Assembly: GCA_944324315.1 (NCBI GenBank)
Contig: CALUVW010000002.1
Coordinates: forward strand, 1 to 64,000
Reading direction: 5' to 3'
From: Candidatus Gastranaerophilales bacterium
Lineage (GTDB): Bacteria > Cyanobacteriota > Vampirovibrionia > Gastranaerophilales > Gastranaerophilaceae
DNA: 64,000 nucleotides
In this document: piece after piece, positions 37,546 through 46,038 of the stretch
Layout of the letters: each line of letters starts with the position of its first letter
How positions within the stretch are numbered: the first letter of the stretch is position 1
The notes under the pieces: model-generated
What the model was told of the DNA's origin: nothing
The model's input: only the letters and a program-made list of their open reading frames with translations
Database searches by the model: none
Made by a program: the position numbers and the translations under genes

Positions 37546-39717
37546 TTAATTCATTTTTAAAGTTTTCAATGCTTCTTGCTCCGCAATATCAGCTCTATGC
37601 AGCGCATCATTTGCAGCAGTTAAATCTTCGCCGGTTTTATTCGTGAGCTGAACCCCCATAGGAGATGGGATATAGGTTCTAACAGGCTCATTATTTGATT
37701 GATTGTTTGACTCTTTTTGCTGAGTAACAGTAGTAGTCGTATTATTTTTATATTTATTCAACAAATTTGTAGGACTTTGCGTTCCCTGTTGAGTTGTCGT
37801 CGTTGTTGTCTGTTGCATCTGATTTTGGGTCAGTTGTCCTTGCTGCTGAAGCTGTGGCGGAAGCTGGGTTTGTTGAGCATTTTGAATCTGCTCTTGTGGT
37901 TTTTCTTTTCCTTCATCAAGTATCGAATTTTTAGGTTTTCCAAAGAGTAAATGACAGCCTTTTACTGCAATTTTACTCAAGAACGGCAGAATAATCATCA
38001 TACCGAGAATAATTCTCATCGGATAACCTGCCATTTGCTTAATACCGAATTTCGGATGACGGAACAAATCTTTTATCTTACTCATTATACCTTTTCTGTA
38101 AGTTTTTGTACCATCAGCAGCAATATCTGCGATATCTTTCTTATCATAAGGCCTTATCTGTTCAAGACCAACCGTAACAATTCTGCCTATACGCTTAAAC
38201 AGTTTTGTAATTGGATTTTTAACTCCAGCATTAAGCATTTGTTTCAAGTTATCCTTTGAAGCTTTCCAGGCTGCTTTATCTTTAAACAATCCTGCCATTG
38301 CAGTATCATTGTGAACTTTCAAAGCTTTTCGGTATGCTTCAACCTGTTCCTTGGTCATACCAGCATACTGCAGACCACCTATTCTATGCATTAACTGAAT
38401 TGCAAAAGGCATTGCAACGAAAAAGGCAATCATCTCCGTAAAACGCTCTGCAAAAGTTTTAACTTTTTCACTTACCCCTTCGGTTTTAGCAGTTTTATAT
38501 AATACATCCGCTAAGTATGCAGCCTGCATTAAGGCTACAAACTTACCGCCTGCAACCCTGTTTGTTGCACCTTCAAGAACAAGGTTATTATATTTAGCCA
38601 GAAACTTACCAAGCATTGATTTTGGAATCTTTTTATCAAGTCCTGTTTTTTTCAGAACATTATCTAACTCTTTATTTTCTGCAAGATTTACATTGCCTAA
38701 AGAACCTGCAAGTTTATTGCCTGTTTCGGAAGCATAAACCTCACGTCCGAAAAGCCACGTTTTAATTCTGCCCCACTTGCTATGATTTGTACCCCAGATT
38801 CTTGCAAACATTTTAGGGTTAGCGTCATGACAAGCCTCAAGGACACGCGGCATTTTCTCTTGAATATTCTTTTGAACAGCTTCCATTTCGGCAAAATCCT
38901 TATAGCCCCATTCAAAAGCTTTCATATCTTTTAGTTTTGCAATTTTCCCGGCATCATCAAGCCCTTTAAAATCACTAATCTCTTTTGCAATCTGTGCAGG
39001 TGTCCTTTTTAACCTTGAATTTTGTAATATTGTTTCAAGCTCTGCACGCTGCATAATTTCCGCTCTTGCCTGCGGAGTTGCTGCTTTATTAAATAAATCT
39101 TTATACCGTTGAATATCAGCTTTTGATGCACCATAACAATCCAAATCATCTATATGTTTAAGCGGTTTTACAAACTGCTCGCCATGCTGCGGATAATCAA
39201 ACAACTGCATCCCCCACATTCCGTTTGCCTGACCTTTTACCATATCCAGTTCAGGGAGAGACGGTGTATATGCCATTGCCCTTGTAACTCTAAATCTATC
39301 AATTAAATTCTTCTTTAAAAAAACTTTGAAATTCTTAAAACCACTATTTAACGAATGAGCAAATGATGATTTGCCAAATGTACTATTTTTTACGTGACTT
39401 GTAATATCATCTCCGAATTGCCCGGCTTTATGATGGACTGTCTTTTCAAAATCTCCTCTTGATTTGTTTGCATAATAGTCCATACCTTTAGAAATAGCAA
39501 ACCATGCCGGTACACTTAAAGCAGCCGTATAAAGTACTGCTTCAGGATCTTCCGCATTTTCACCAAGACGGTTTGCGACATAGCTGTCCTGAACATTTTG
39601 TTTTAATAATTCAGGATTAACAGCCTGCATAGGTACCTGTCCGCCCTGTGCGGTCGTAGGATTTACCGCCTGAAACTGCGGACCTTGTTGATTATTAATA
39701 TAATTTTTATCGAGCAT
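37546..39717 (-). CDS. large uncharacterised membrane-associated protein
   Basis: This 723-residue protein starts at ATG 39717 with AGGAAAA upstream. The N-terminus is Gln/Asn/Pro-rich (NNQQGPQFQAVNPTT). There is a hydrophobic segment near 55-75, a long polar helical region, then hydrophobic stretches near 440-460 (FFVAMPFAIQLMHRIGG) and 590-610 (MRIILGMMIILPFLSKIA). The C-terminal 100 residues are a low-complexity Gln/Thr tract with TTTTTTQQ and TTTTVTQQ. I see no catalytic motif and no clear alignment to the other membrane families here. An HLR1-like site lies about 70 bases upstream of its start. Confidence 0.75.
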   Translation of the reverse strand: MLDKNYINNQQGPQFQAVNPTTAQGGQVPMQAVNPELLKQNVQDSYVANRLGENAEDPEAVLYTAALSVPAWFAISKGMDYYANKSRGDFEKTVHHKAGQFGDDITSHVKNSTFGKSSFAHSLNSGFKNFKVFLKKNLIDRFRVTRAMAYTPSLPELDMVKGQANGMWGMQLFDYPQHGEQFVKPLKHIDDLDCYGASKADIQRYKDLFNKAATPQARAEIMQRAELETILQNSRLKRTPAQIAKEISDFKGLDDAGKIAKLKDMKAFEWGYKDFAEMEAVQKNIQEKMPRVLEACHDANPKMFARIWGTNHSKWGRIKTWLFGREVYASETGNKLAGSLGNVNLAENKELDNVLKKTGLDKKIPKSMLGKFLAKYNNLVLEGATNRVAGGKFVALMQAAYLADVLYKTAKTEGVSEKVKTFAERFTEMIAFFVAMPFAIQLMHRIGGLQYAGMTKEQVEAYRKALKVHNDTAMAGLFKDKAAWKASKDNLKQMLNAGVKNPITKLFKRIGRIVTVGLEQIRPYDKKDIADIAADGTKTYRKGIMSKIKDLFRHPKFGIKQMAGYPMRIILGMMIILPFLSKIAVKGCHLLFGKPKNSILDEGKEKPQEQIQNAQQTQLPPQLQQQGQLTQNQMQQTTTTTTQQGTQSPTNLLNKYKNNTTTTVTQQKESNNQSNNEPVRTYIPSPMGVQLTNKTGEDLTAANDALHRADIAEQEALKTLKMN

Positions 39718-39784
39718 AGTTTTCCTATTTTCCCCTATATAAATATAAAAACAAAGCGCAAACAATTATTGCTTTTTTAAATCT

Positions 39785-39802
39785 TATGTAAAGAAATGTA
39801 AC
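39785..39802 (-). promoter_or_regulatory. HLR1-like direct repeat between divergent genes
   Basis: The plus strand reads TATGTAAAGAAATGTAAC. The minus strand reads GTTACATT-TC-TTTACATA, two KTTACAWW half-sites ten bases apart, an exact fit to the HLR1 consensus of the cyanobacterial regulator RpaB. It lies 12 bases upstream of the -35 box of the small plus-strand gene and about 70 bases from the large minus-strand gene, so it could control either or both. Confidence 0.55.
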
Positions 39803-39814
39803 AAGTTAATCGTT

Positions 39815-39842
39815 TTGTGAAATTCAATACTTTTTATATACT
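39815..39842 (+). promoter_or_regulatory. promoter of the small gene at 39887
   Basis: TTGTGA (39815-39820), 16 bases, TATACT (39837-39842). The leader of about 38 bases carries GAGAGG before the ATG. Confidence 0.6.
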
Positions 39843-39886
39843 TTATATATACATAAGAAGTAAATAAGAAGAATGAGAGGCATAAA

Positions 39887-40051
39887 ATGGCAGTCGCTAA
39901 TTTGAAAAAAATTGATGACAAATTAAAAAACATCTATGAAACTCAAGTTACGGTTAACAATAATCAGCCGTTTGAAGATCGTTCGGAATTGCTTTTTGCT
40001 CAGATGAATTTTATCGCAATGGCAAATAAACAAGCTTTACACTTAATCTAA
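39887..40051 (+). CDS. small protein of 54 residues, unknown function
   Basis: The frame begins MAVANLKKIDDKLKNIYETQ and ends NKQALHLI. It is preceded by GAGAGG at a normal distance and by a promoter, and followed 40 bases later by a strong terminator, so it is a complete one-gene unit. The protein is mixed-charge and helical, without membrane segment, signal or cysteine. I do not recognise it. It shares its upstream region, including an HLR1-like repeat, with the large protein on the other strand. Confidence 0.75.
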   Translation: MAVANLKKIDDKLKNIYETQVTVNNNQPFEDRSELLFAQMNFIAMANKQALHLI

Positions 40052-40090
40052 CATTTTAACTCCAATTAATTTTTCCCCTACAAATTTTGT

Positions 40091-40123
40091 ACCTGATTTC
40101 AAAAGAAATCAGGTTTTTCTTTT
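40091..40123 (+). terminator. Rho-independent terminator after the 54-residue gene
   Basis: ACCTGATTTC (40091-40100) and GAAATCAGGT (40105-40114) form a perfect 10-bp stem with an AAAA loop, followed by a T-rich run. The nadD -10 box follows within 15 bases. Confidence 0.92.
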
Positions 40124-40139
40124 ATTGTATAATTTTTTT

Positions 40140-40724
40140 ATGAAATTATGTATATTTCCCGGAACATTCAATCCTATTCACAGAGCACATCTGAAAATGG
40201 CAGAATATGTTCTGAAAAATTACGGTTTTGATAAAATAATGTTTATTCCGGCTTACAGACCGCCGCATAAAGATTATTCGCCTGATATGTGCTTGCACAG
40301 GTACAATATGGTAAAAGAGGCAATAAAATACAATCCAAAATTCGAGATTTCCGATATTGAATTTAAACTTGAGGGAAAATCTTATTCTTATCTTACAGTA
40401 TTAGAGCTGTATAAAAAATATAATATAGACGGCAATATCAAATTTATTATAGGTACAGACGCATTCTCGCAAATCAAAACCTGGTATGAAACAGATAAGT
40501 TAAAAAAAATTGTTGATTTTATAGTGTTTATAAGGGACAATAAAACCGTAAATTTCGAAAATTTAAAGTTGGACGGTTACAATTTTAAATTTACCAATAT
40601 GCCTTTTACAGATATTTCATCCACCGAACTCAGGCAAAGAATTGTAGAAAACAAACCTATTGATAATCTTGTAACAGAGGAAGTTAAGGAATATATAATT
40701 AAAAATGGATTATACAGAAATTAA
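40140..40724 (+). CDS. nadD: nicotinate-nucleotide adenylyltransferase
   Basis: This 194-residue enzyme adenylates nicotinate mononucleotide in NAD synthesis. The N-terminal nucleotidyl-transferase signature is FPGTFNPIHRAHLKMAE (5-21). PPHKDYSPD, FIIGTDAFSQIKTWYE and the C-terminal ISSTELRQRI are family motifs. ATG 40140 is chosen; upstream in-frame codons lie inside the -10 box. TATAAT (40128-40133) ends six bases before the ATG and there is no ribosome site. The 3' end overlaps yqeK by 20 bases. Confidence 0.95.
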   Translation: MKLCIFPGTFNPIHRAHLKMAEYVLKNYGFDKIMFIPAYRPPHKDYSPDMCLHRYNMVKEAIKYNPKFEISDIEFKLEGKSYSYLTVLELYKKYNIDGNIKFIIGTDAFSQIKTWYETDKLKKIVDFIVFIRDNKTVNFENLKLDGYNFKFTNMPFTDISSTELRQRIVENKPIDNLVTEEVKEYIIKNGLYRN

Positions 40725-41280
40725 AAAATGGCTTAAACAAAATCTTAATGAAGAAAGATATATGCATACACTCGGCACCGCACAATGTGCTAAAGAACTT
40801 GCGAAAAAATACTCTCTTAATGAAGAAAAAGCATACCTCGCCGGTTTGCTGCATGATTGCGCCAAGTGTTTTTCAAACGACAAACTACTTGATATTATAC
40901 ATAAGCATTTAGATGTTGAAGAATGCGAAATGCTTAACTATAAGACCTTACACGCCCCTGTAAGTGCTTACATAGCTGAAAAAGAATTTAATGTTACAGA
41001 CAAAGAAATCTTATCTGCAATAAGATGGCATACCCTTGGCAAAATTGATATGACAGACTTTGAAAAAATTGTATTTCTTGCAGATAAAATTGAGCCTAAT
41101 ACAAGAGAAAAAGAATATTCAGAAAAAATTTTACAAATCTTAAATGAAGAAAACGGACTTAACAAAGCTCTGTTAATATGCTATAAAGAAACAATTAAAA
41201 GCCTTGTCAAAAGAGATTTAAAAATTTGTATATTAACTGTTGATATTTACAACAAACTTCAAGATTTAGTCAAAAATTAG
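40705..41280 (+). CDS. yqeK: HD-domain hydrolase, YqeK family (Ap4A hydrolase)
   Basis: This 191-residue protein has the HD motif LLHDCAK (about 48-54). RYMHTLGTAQCAKELA at the N-terminus and RWHTLGK plus VFLADKIEPNTRE (about 128-140) are typical of YqeK, which hydrolyses diadenosine tetraphosphate symmetrically. It is coupled to nadD by overlap, the order found widely in Gram-positives and cyanobacteria, although the usual rsfS gene does not follow. Confidence 0.93.
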   Translation: MDYTEIKKWLKQNLNEERYMHTLGTAQCAKELAKKYSLNEEKAYLAGLLHDCAKCFSNDKLLDIIHKHLDVEECEMLNYKTLHAPVSAYIAEKEFNVTDKEILSAIRWHTLGKIDMTDFEKIVFLADKIEPNTREKEYSEKILQILNEENGLNKALLICYKETIKSLVKRDLKICILTVDIYNKLQDLVKN

Positions 41281-41320
41281 CATGTTCATGGTAAAATAAT
41301 ATTCAAAGTGAGGATGATTA

Positions 41321-43441
41321 ATGAGAGTATTGGAAATTAAGAATAATTTGGTTAAAATTGCCTATGATGCAGCTGATAATCTTGCTCTTTCAAGCTTTGT
41401 CATAATTGAGGATGTAAACACACCTTATGTTGCTCAGGTTATGAATATAAAAGCCGATACTGTATCTAATTATGCCATTGTTAAATTGCTTTTTACTTTT
41501 GATCAAGAGGGAATTTTAAAAAATTACAACGGAACAATACCTTCTTTAAAATCTACAGTAACAAAATTACCTTCAAATGAACTGCTTGATATTATTCCCA
41601 TTGAAACCCCCATAAAAATGGGAGAACTTGCACAACAAAAGGTTGAGCTGAAAGTTGATAAAACAGTATTTGATAACAATCTTTTAATCTGCTCTAACAA
41701 TGCTGGAAATACAAATATCATCCTTAACAATATTACAAAACAGATAAATGACAAAACAGTCATATTTGATACAGACGGACAATTTGGCAGCGAGGAAAAA
41801 CTCGTTTTTGGTACGGATTTTAAACTTCCTCTAAATTACGATACTATTAATTTTATATATGATAATGATCTTGAAGATGTGGATACTACAAGTAAAGCTA
41901 TAATCCAGGATATATTTTTAGAAGTGCAGGAATATACAAAAACACTTCCCGAAGGATATCTTCCGTTTGAAACTTTCCTCAATGTTGTTGATCAACAGTA
42001 TAGAGAAACCCAGATAACACAATTAATTCTTCTGAAAAACAAATTATTAAAATATAAAGAATTAAATGTGTTCGCAGAAACATTAAAAGACGTTCTGGAT
42101 TTAAGTATTGCAATAGAAAAATCTGACAGAGTTGTTATTGACATATCAAATATTCCGGAAAATCTGCAAAAAGAGACAATTTCATATATCTACAAAGTAA
42201 TGAATAATATAAATGCAACTATTTACTCCTTTGTAAAAGTTAACAACACAAATTCAAGTAAAAAACTACTTAAAACGCTTATTGCTCGAACAAACGTTTA
42301 TACAACAATTATTTGTCCTCACGAATATAAATATATTAACGAAGTAAAAGAAATAGCCCAAAATCTTATTTTATTTGCCCCACTGACTTTACAGCATGAT
42401 TTTTCTTCATACAACACTTTTCTGAATAAATTAAACTCCGGAGAATATATTATCTATGGAGCCCATACGCAAAATATTCCGTTAATAGTTGAACTTACTG
42501 AAATTAATGTAGATAAACAAGAGAATCAGCAAGAAAATATTAATGCTGATACACTTGAAACATCACAAAACACAACAGAAGAAAAAATATCCACTGAACC
42601 TGCTGAAAATCCTCAAGAAAAACAAAAAGAAGAAATAGAGGAAAAAATAAGCATTGAAGAAGAAGAAAAGTCTGAATATCCAGAACAGATAGAGTATCCT
42701 GACATTACGGTAGAAGAAGTTTCTAAAGATAATCCGGAAGAAACTGAACTTATATCACTTGACGAAAACATTGAGATAGTTGATACTCCTCAACCAATAC
42801 CAAATATCCTTGCAGATGACGATTCTGAACCGCAAGTTTCAGCAGAAACAGCAAATACAGATAAAAATACTGAAACTAATATCGAAATTTCCGAAGAAAT
42901 CACAACTGACAATTCCGAAACAGGATATCCTGAGCCTGAAATTTCAATTGAAGAACCGGAAATTGATTATTCAATTGATGAAACAGATATTCAAACCGAT
43001 TTTAATTCTCAAGATATAAATAATCATGACGAAATTGTAGAGCAAGTTTCAAAAGATGTTGATAGAGCTTTTTATGAAAAACTGCCGGATGATAATATCA
43101 TTGTAGAAAATCTGGAAGAACCGGAAATTGATGAGTTAACAGAAGATGATTTAAACTTAATCGGTGATATTACATCTGAAAACTACAATGATGATAATGA
43201 AGGACCTGAAATAGAAGAAAACAGTACACCGATTGTTCCAGTTTATCCTGCTGATGATATTGAACCGGCCGTCAATACTCTTGAACCTGGAGACAGAGTT
43301 TCGACTCCCAAATATGGTGAAGGTGTAGTTGAAAAGATGATAAAATACGGAAATAAAACTCTTTGTTCAATTGAATTTCCTAACATAGGCCGGAGATTGC
43401 TTGATCCAGCCATGACAGAAATTACAAAACTTGAAGCTTAA
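41321..43441 (+). CDS. HerA-like protein with dead P-loop, acidic linker and Tudor-like end
   Basis: This 706-residue protein has three parts. Residues 1-100 resemble the HAS-barrel of HerA/VirB4-type ATPases. Residues about 100-390 resemble a RecA-fold core, but where HerA has a GSGKS P-loop this reads LLICSNNAGNTNII (121-134), so ATP binding is probably lost. Residues about 395-650 are a very acidic Glu/Asp/Pro/Thr linker. The last 50 residues, LEPGDRVSTPKYGEGVVEKM, match the Tudor-like C-terminal domain of UvrD/PcrA helicases, which contacts RNA polymerase in those proteins. GTGAGGA precedes the ATG. The domain calls come from patterns alone. A scaffold role at DNA or RNA polymerase is an inference. 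Confidence 0.65.
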   Translation: MRVLEIKNNLVKIAYDAADNLALSSFVIIEDVNTPYVAQVMNIKADTVSNYAIVKLLFTFDQEGILKNYNGTIPSLKSTVTKLPSNELLDIIPIETPIKMGELAQQKVELKVDKTVFDNNLLICSNNAGNTNIILNNITKQINDKTVIFDTDGQFGSEEKLVFGTDFKLPLNYDTINFIYDNDLEDVDTTSKAIIQDIFLEVQEYTKTLPEGYLPFETFLNVVDQQYRETQITQLILLKNKLLKYKELNVFAETLKDVLDLSIAIEKSDRVVIDISNIPENLQKETISYIYKVMNNINATIYSFVKVNNTNSSKKLLKTLIARTNVYTTIICPHEYKYINEVKEIAQNLILFAPLTLQHDFSSYNTFLNKLNSGEYIIYGAHTQNIPLIVELTEINVDKQENQQENINADTLETSQNTTEEKISTEPAENPQEKQKEEIEEKISIEEEEKSEYPEQIEYPDITVEEVSKDNPEETELISLDENIEIVDTPQPIPNILADDDSEPQVSAETANTDKNTETNIEISEEITTDNSETGYPEPEISIEEPEIDYSIDETDIQTDFNSQDINNHDEIVEQVSKDVDRAFYEKLPDDNIIVENLEEPEIDELTEDDLNLIGDITSENYNDDNEGPEIEENSTPIVPVYPADDIEPAVNTLEPGDRVSTPKYGEGVVEKMIKYGNKTLCSIEFPNIGRRLLDPAMTEITKLEA

Positions 43442-43446
43442 AAGTT

Positions 43447-43797
43447 TTATCTTAAATTAGCTGCCCCTTTTAAATAAACAAATTCAGGAGTAAAATCATC
43501 TTTACAATTTAACACTATAAGCACTCTCAAGCACTTTTCAAGAGAGTTAGGAACATTTAATTCATGGAAACACATCATTGCCGTATTCTTCCAACCCAGT
43601 TCAAGCCTTGCAAATTTCGCAGGAAAAGCAGCATTTAAGTCATTGGTAAGAGTAAAAATTACATGTGAAATCATTGAATTATCAATAATATTATTTTTCT
43701 CAATCATCATACTTAGAAGTTCTAACGTTGCAGATTTTATTGCATCAGCAGAATTTTCTTCAACAGTAATCGCGCCTCTTATTCCTTTTGTAATCAT
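43447..43797 (-). CDS. aroH: chorismate mutase, AroH type
   Basis: This 116-residue chorismate mutase is of the Bacillus-type trimeric class and converts chorismate to prephenate. RGAITVEENSADAI near the N-terminus, the central FTLTNDLNAAFPAKFAR (about 48-64) with the catalytic Arg7-equivalent in KGIRGA, and CLRVLIVLN plus YLKGAANLR at the end are the family signature. It ends five bases from the convergent HerA-like gene. TGAGGA precedes the ATG. Confidence 0.93.
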   Translation of the reverse strand: MITKGIRGAITVEENSADAIKSATLELLSMMIEKNNIIDNSMISHVIFTLTNDLNAAFPAKFARLELGWKNTAMMCFHELNVPNSLEKCLRVLIVLNCKDDFTPEFVYLKGAANLR

Positions 43798-43820
43798 TAT
43801 GCGTGTTCCTCATTTACTAA

Positions 43821-44750
43821 TTATATTTTTGCAGGTAATGATATATGCAGCCCGTTAGCCCAATCCTTTGCAAACATTTCGCCCTTACCCTCAGGCTTAA
43901 CTTTTATAAGTAAAATACAATCCTTACCACAACCGACTTCAACACCATCTTTTGAAAGCCTTACAAATTCACCGCATGCACCGTTTCCTTTAACAACACG
44001 TGTTTCAAGAACCTTAATAATTTTTCCGTTATAAACAAAATAAGCAGACGGATATTTATATATGCCGCGCACCAAGTTATGTATATCTTCTGCAGGCTTG
44101 CTCCAATCAATAAGGGTCTCATCTTTGGTCAGCTTATTTGCCATACAAATACCGTTTTCACTCTGTTTTTGCGGCACAATTGTTTTATCTACAAGTCCTG
44201 TTAGGGTTTTTTCTAAAAGTTCCGGAGATTTACGGCTGATCTCATCAAATAAATCAACACAGGTCATATCATCAGGAATTTTAATAACTTCTCTCAAACA
44301 AACATCGCCGCAATCAAGTCCGAGTTCTGTTATCATTGTACAGATACCCGTTTCTTTTTCTCCGTTAATTATCGCACGCTGAATAGGATTTGCCCCGCGA
44401 TATTTAGGCAGTAGTGAGGCATGTAAATTTATTGTTTCATACTTTGGAATATCTAAAACTTCCTGCGACAATATTTGCCCAAACGCAAAAGTTACAAAAA
44501 AATCCGGATTGAGTTCAATTAAAGCATTTTGAATTTCAGGTTCTTTTCTTATTGATTTTGGCTGAAAGACCGGGAGATTTTTTTCAATTGCGAATTGTTT
44601 TATCGGGGACATAGAAAGTTTTTGCCCGCGTCCAGCAGGTTTATCAGGCTGGGTTACAACAGCAAGAACATTTATTTTATCTGAATTATATAAATATTCA
44701 AGCGATTTTAAAGCAATAGCAGGTGTTCCAAAAAATACAATATTAATCAT
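43821..44750 (-). CDS. fmt: methionyl-tRNA formyltransferase
   Basis: This 309-residue enzyme formylates initiator Met-tRNA with 10-formyl-tetrahydrofolate. It begins MINIVFFGTPAIAL, has HASLLPKYRGANPIQRAI (the catalytic Asn/His region) and a C-terminal OB-like domain ending SLPAKI. ATG 44750 overlaps the end of def by 8 bases, with GGAAAG upstream; a frame extension of 13 residues upstream is not homologous. The def-fmt operon order is standard. Confidence 0.96.
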   Translation of the reverse strand: MINIVFFGTPAIALKSLEYLYNSDKINVLAVVTQPDKPAGRGQKLSMSPIKQFAIEKNLPVFQPKSIRKEPEIQNALIELNPDFFVTFAFGQILSQEVLDIPKYETINLHASLLPKYRGANPIQRAIINGEKETGICTMITELGLDCGDVCLREVIKIPDDMTCVDLFDEISRKSPELLEKTLTGLVDKTIVPQKQSENGICMANKLTKDETLIDWSKPAEDIHNLVRGIYKYPSAYFVYNGKIIKVLETRVVKGNGACGEFVRLSKDGVEVGCGKDCILLIKVKPEGKGEMFAKDWANGLHISLPAKI

Positions 44751-45312
44751 TTTTACTTTCCAATTCCTCATCCAATACCGGATCTTCAATCAGCATATCA
44801 GGTTCAACCGGCGGGAGATGATGTTCTTGAAGGATTTTATCAGTTTCAAACCTGTTAACACAATGGTCAATGAATAAAATGCCGTCAAGATGATCATTTT
44901 CGTGCTGAATAGCCCGCGCTAAAAGACAACCGTCTTTTGCTTCCATAACAAATGGTCTGCCATGTACATCAAGAGCTTTAACCATTATATTTTTATAACG
45001 TTTAACGTCAGTGTACGCTTCCGGAAAGCTGATACAACCTTCTTGAGCAATTATCGCTCCTGATTTTTTTATTATTTTCGGATTAATAAATACCAGAGGG
45101 TTTAACGGTTCATCATTTTTTGACACATCAACAACAAAAACTCTGTAGTTTACGCCAATTTGCGGAGCAGCCATACCTACGCCGTTTTTGGCATACATTG
45201 TGTCTAGTAAATCCTGCACCAAATCCTGAATTTTTTTAGAAACTTTATGAACCTCTTTTGAGGGTTCTCTCAAACTTTTTTCACCGTATTGCAAAACTCT
45301 TTTTACAGACAT
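44743..45312 (-). CDS. def: peptide deformylase
   Basis: This 189-residue metalloprotease removes the N-formyl group from new proteins. All three motifs are present: GVGMAAPQIG (about 43-52), EGCISFPE (about 93-100) with the metal Cys, and AIQHENDHLDGILFID with HEndH (about 137-141). A promoter TTGTAG-N16-TATAAT lies upstream, giving a short leader with GAGGA. Fmt follows in the same unit. Confidence 0.97.
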   Translation of the reverse strand: MSVKRVLQYGEKSLREPSKEVHKVSKKIQDLVQDLLDTMYAKNGVGMAAPQIGVNYRVFVVDVSKNDEPLNPLVFINPKIIKKSGAIIAQEGCISFPEAYTDVKRYKNIMVKALDVHGRPFVMEAKDGCLLARAIQHENDHLDGILFIDHCVNRFETDKILQEHHLPPVEPDMLIEDPVLDEELESKND

Positions 45313-45369
45313 TTTATATCCTCATTATAAAATTTATCATAATTCCTACAATATTATACTATAAAAAAC

Positions 45370-46038
45370 CTATCTGACATCTAAAAATTTATGCACCTGC
45401 GGTATAAGTCGTACTTTATGATATTTTTCCAGAAATTTATCAAGAATTTCAGATGAAAAATCCGATGAAACAACCATTTTATTATCTTTCATTTCCGGTT
45501 GTAAAATTAATTCAATGTCGTATTTAGTACCAAGTTCACAGCAATTTGAAATTTCATCATGGGTTATCTTATCATTAAAAACAATTTTTGCGAATGTTTC
45601 AATACCTTTGCAGACATTAAAAAATTTGTCATGGAACTTATAAGCATCTTTAATTCCGGTTGCTGTTTCAAGTTTTATATCGGCAGAAACGATATCAATA
45701 AAATTTTTAACTTCAAGGAATTTATCAGCGAGAGTTGCATTGGTTTCAAGATAAATTTTTTTGTTTACACGCGGTAAAAAATCCCTTAAAAATTCAACGG
45801 ATAAAAGCGGTTCACCACCTGTCAAAGAAACTGAATGGATATTTTCATAACTGTTTGCAATATCAGCAAGTTCACACGGATCATAGACAGTAAAGTCAGA
45901 CTCATGCGAAAACTCCGTATCACAATAGTTACATTTTAAATTGCAATTACAAAATCTTACAAACAATTGTTTATATCCGACATACGGGCCTTCTCCTTGA
46001 ATTGATTCAAAAATTTCTTTAATTTTTACTTTATTCAT
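45370..46038 (-). CDS. queE: 7-carboxy-7-deazaguanine synthase
   Basis: This 222-residue radical SAM enzyme makes the deazaguanine core of queuosine. It starts KIKEIFESIQGEGPYVG, followed by the radical SAM cysteines in RFCNCNLKCNYCDTEF (CxxxCxxC), SLTGGEPLL and SADIKLETATG. It overlaps the dnaJ-like gene by 8 bases. The other queuosine genes (queC, queD, queF) are not nearby. Confidence 0.93.
   Translation of the reverse strand: MNKVKIKEIFESIQGEGPYVGYKQLFVRFCNCNLKCNYCDTEFSHESDFTVYDPCELADIANSYENIHSVSLTGGEPLLSVEFLRDFLPRVNKKIYLETNATLADKFLEVKNFIDIVSADIKLETATGIKDAYKFHDKFFNVCKGIETFAKIVFNDKITHDEISNCCELGTKYDIELILQPEMKDNKMVVSSDFSSEILDKFLEKYHKVRLIPQVHKFLDVR

Noticed and set aside
42780-43019. Second open frame inside the HerA-like gene
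   Set aside because: It is a frame-shifted reading of the repetitive acidic linker, with no start signal.
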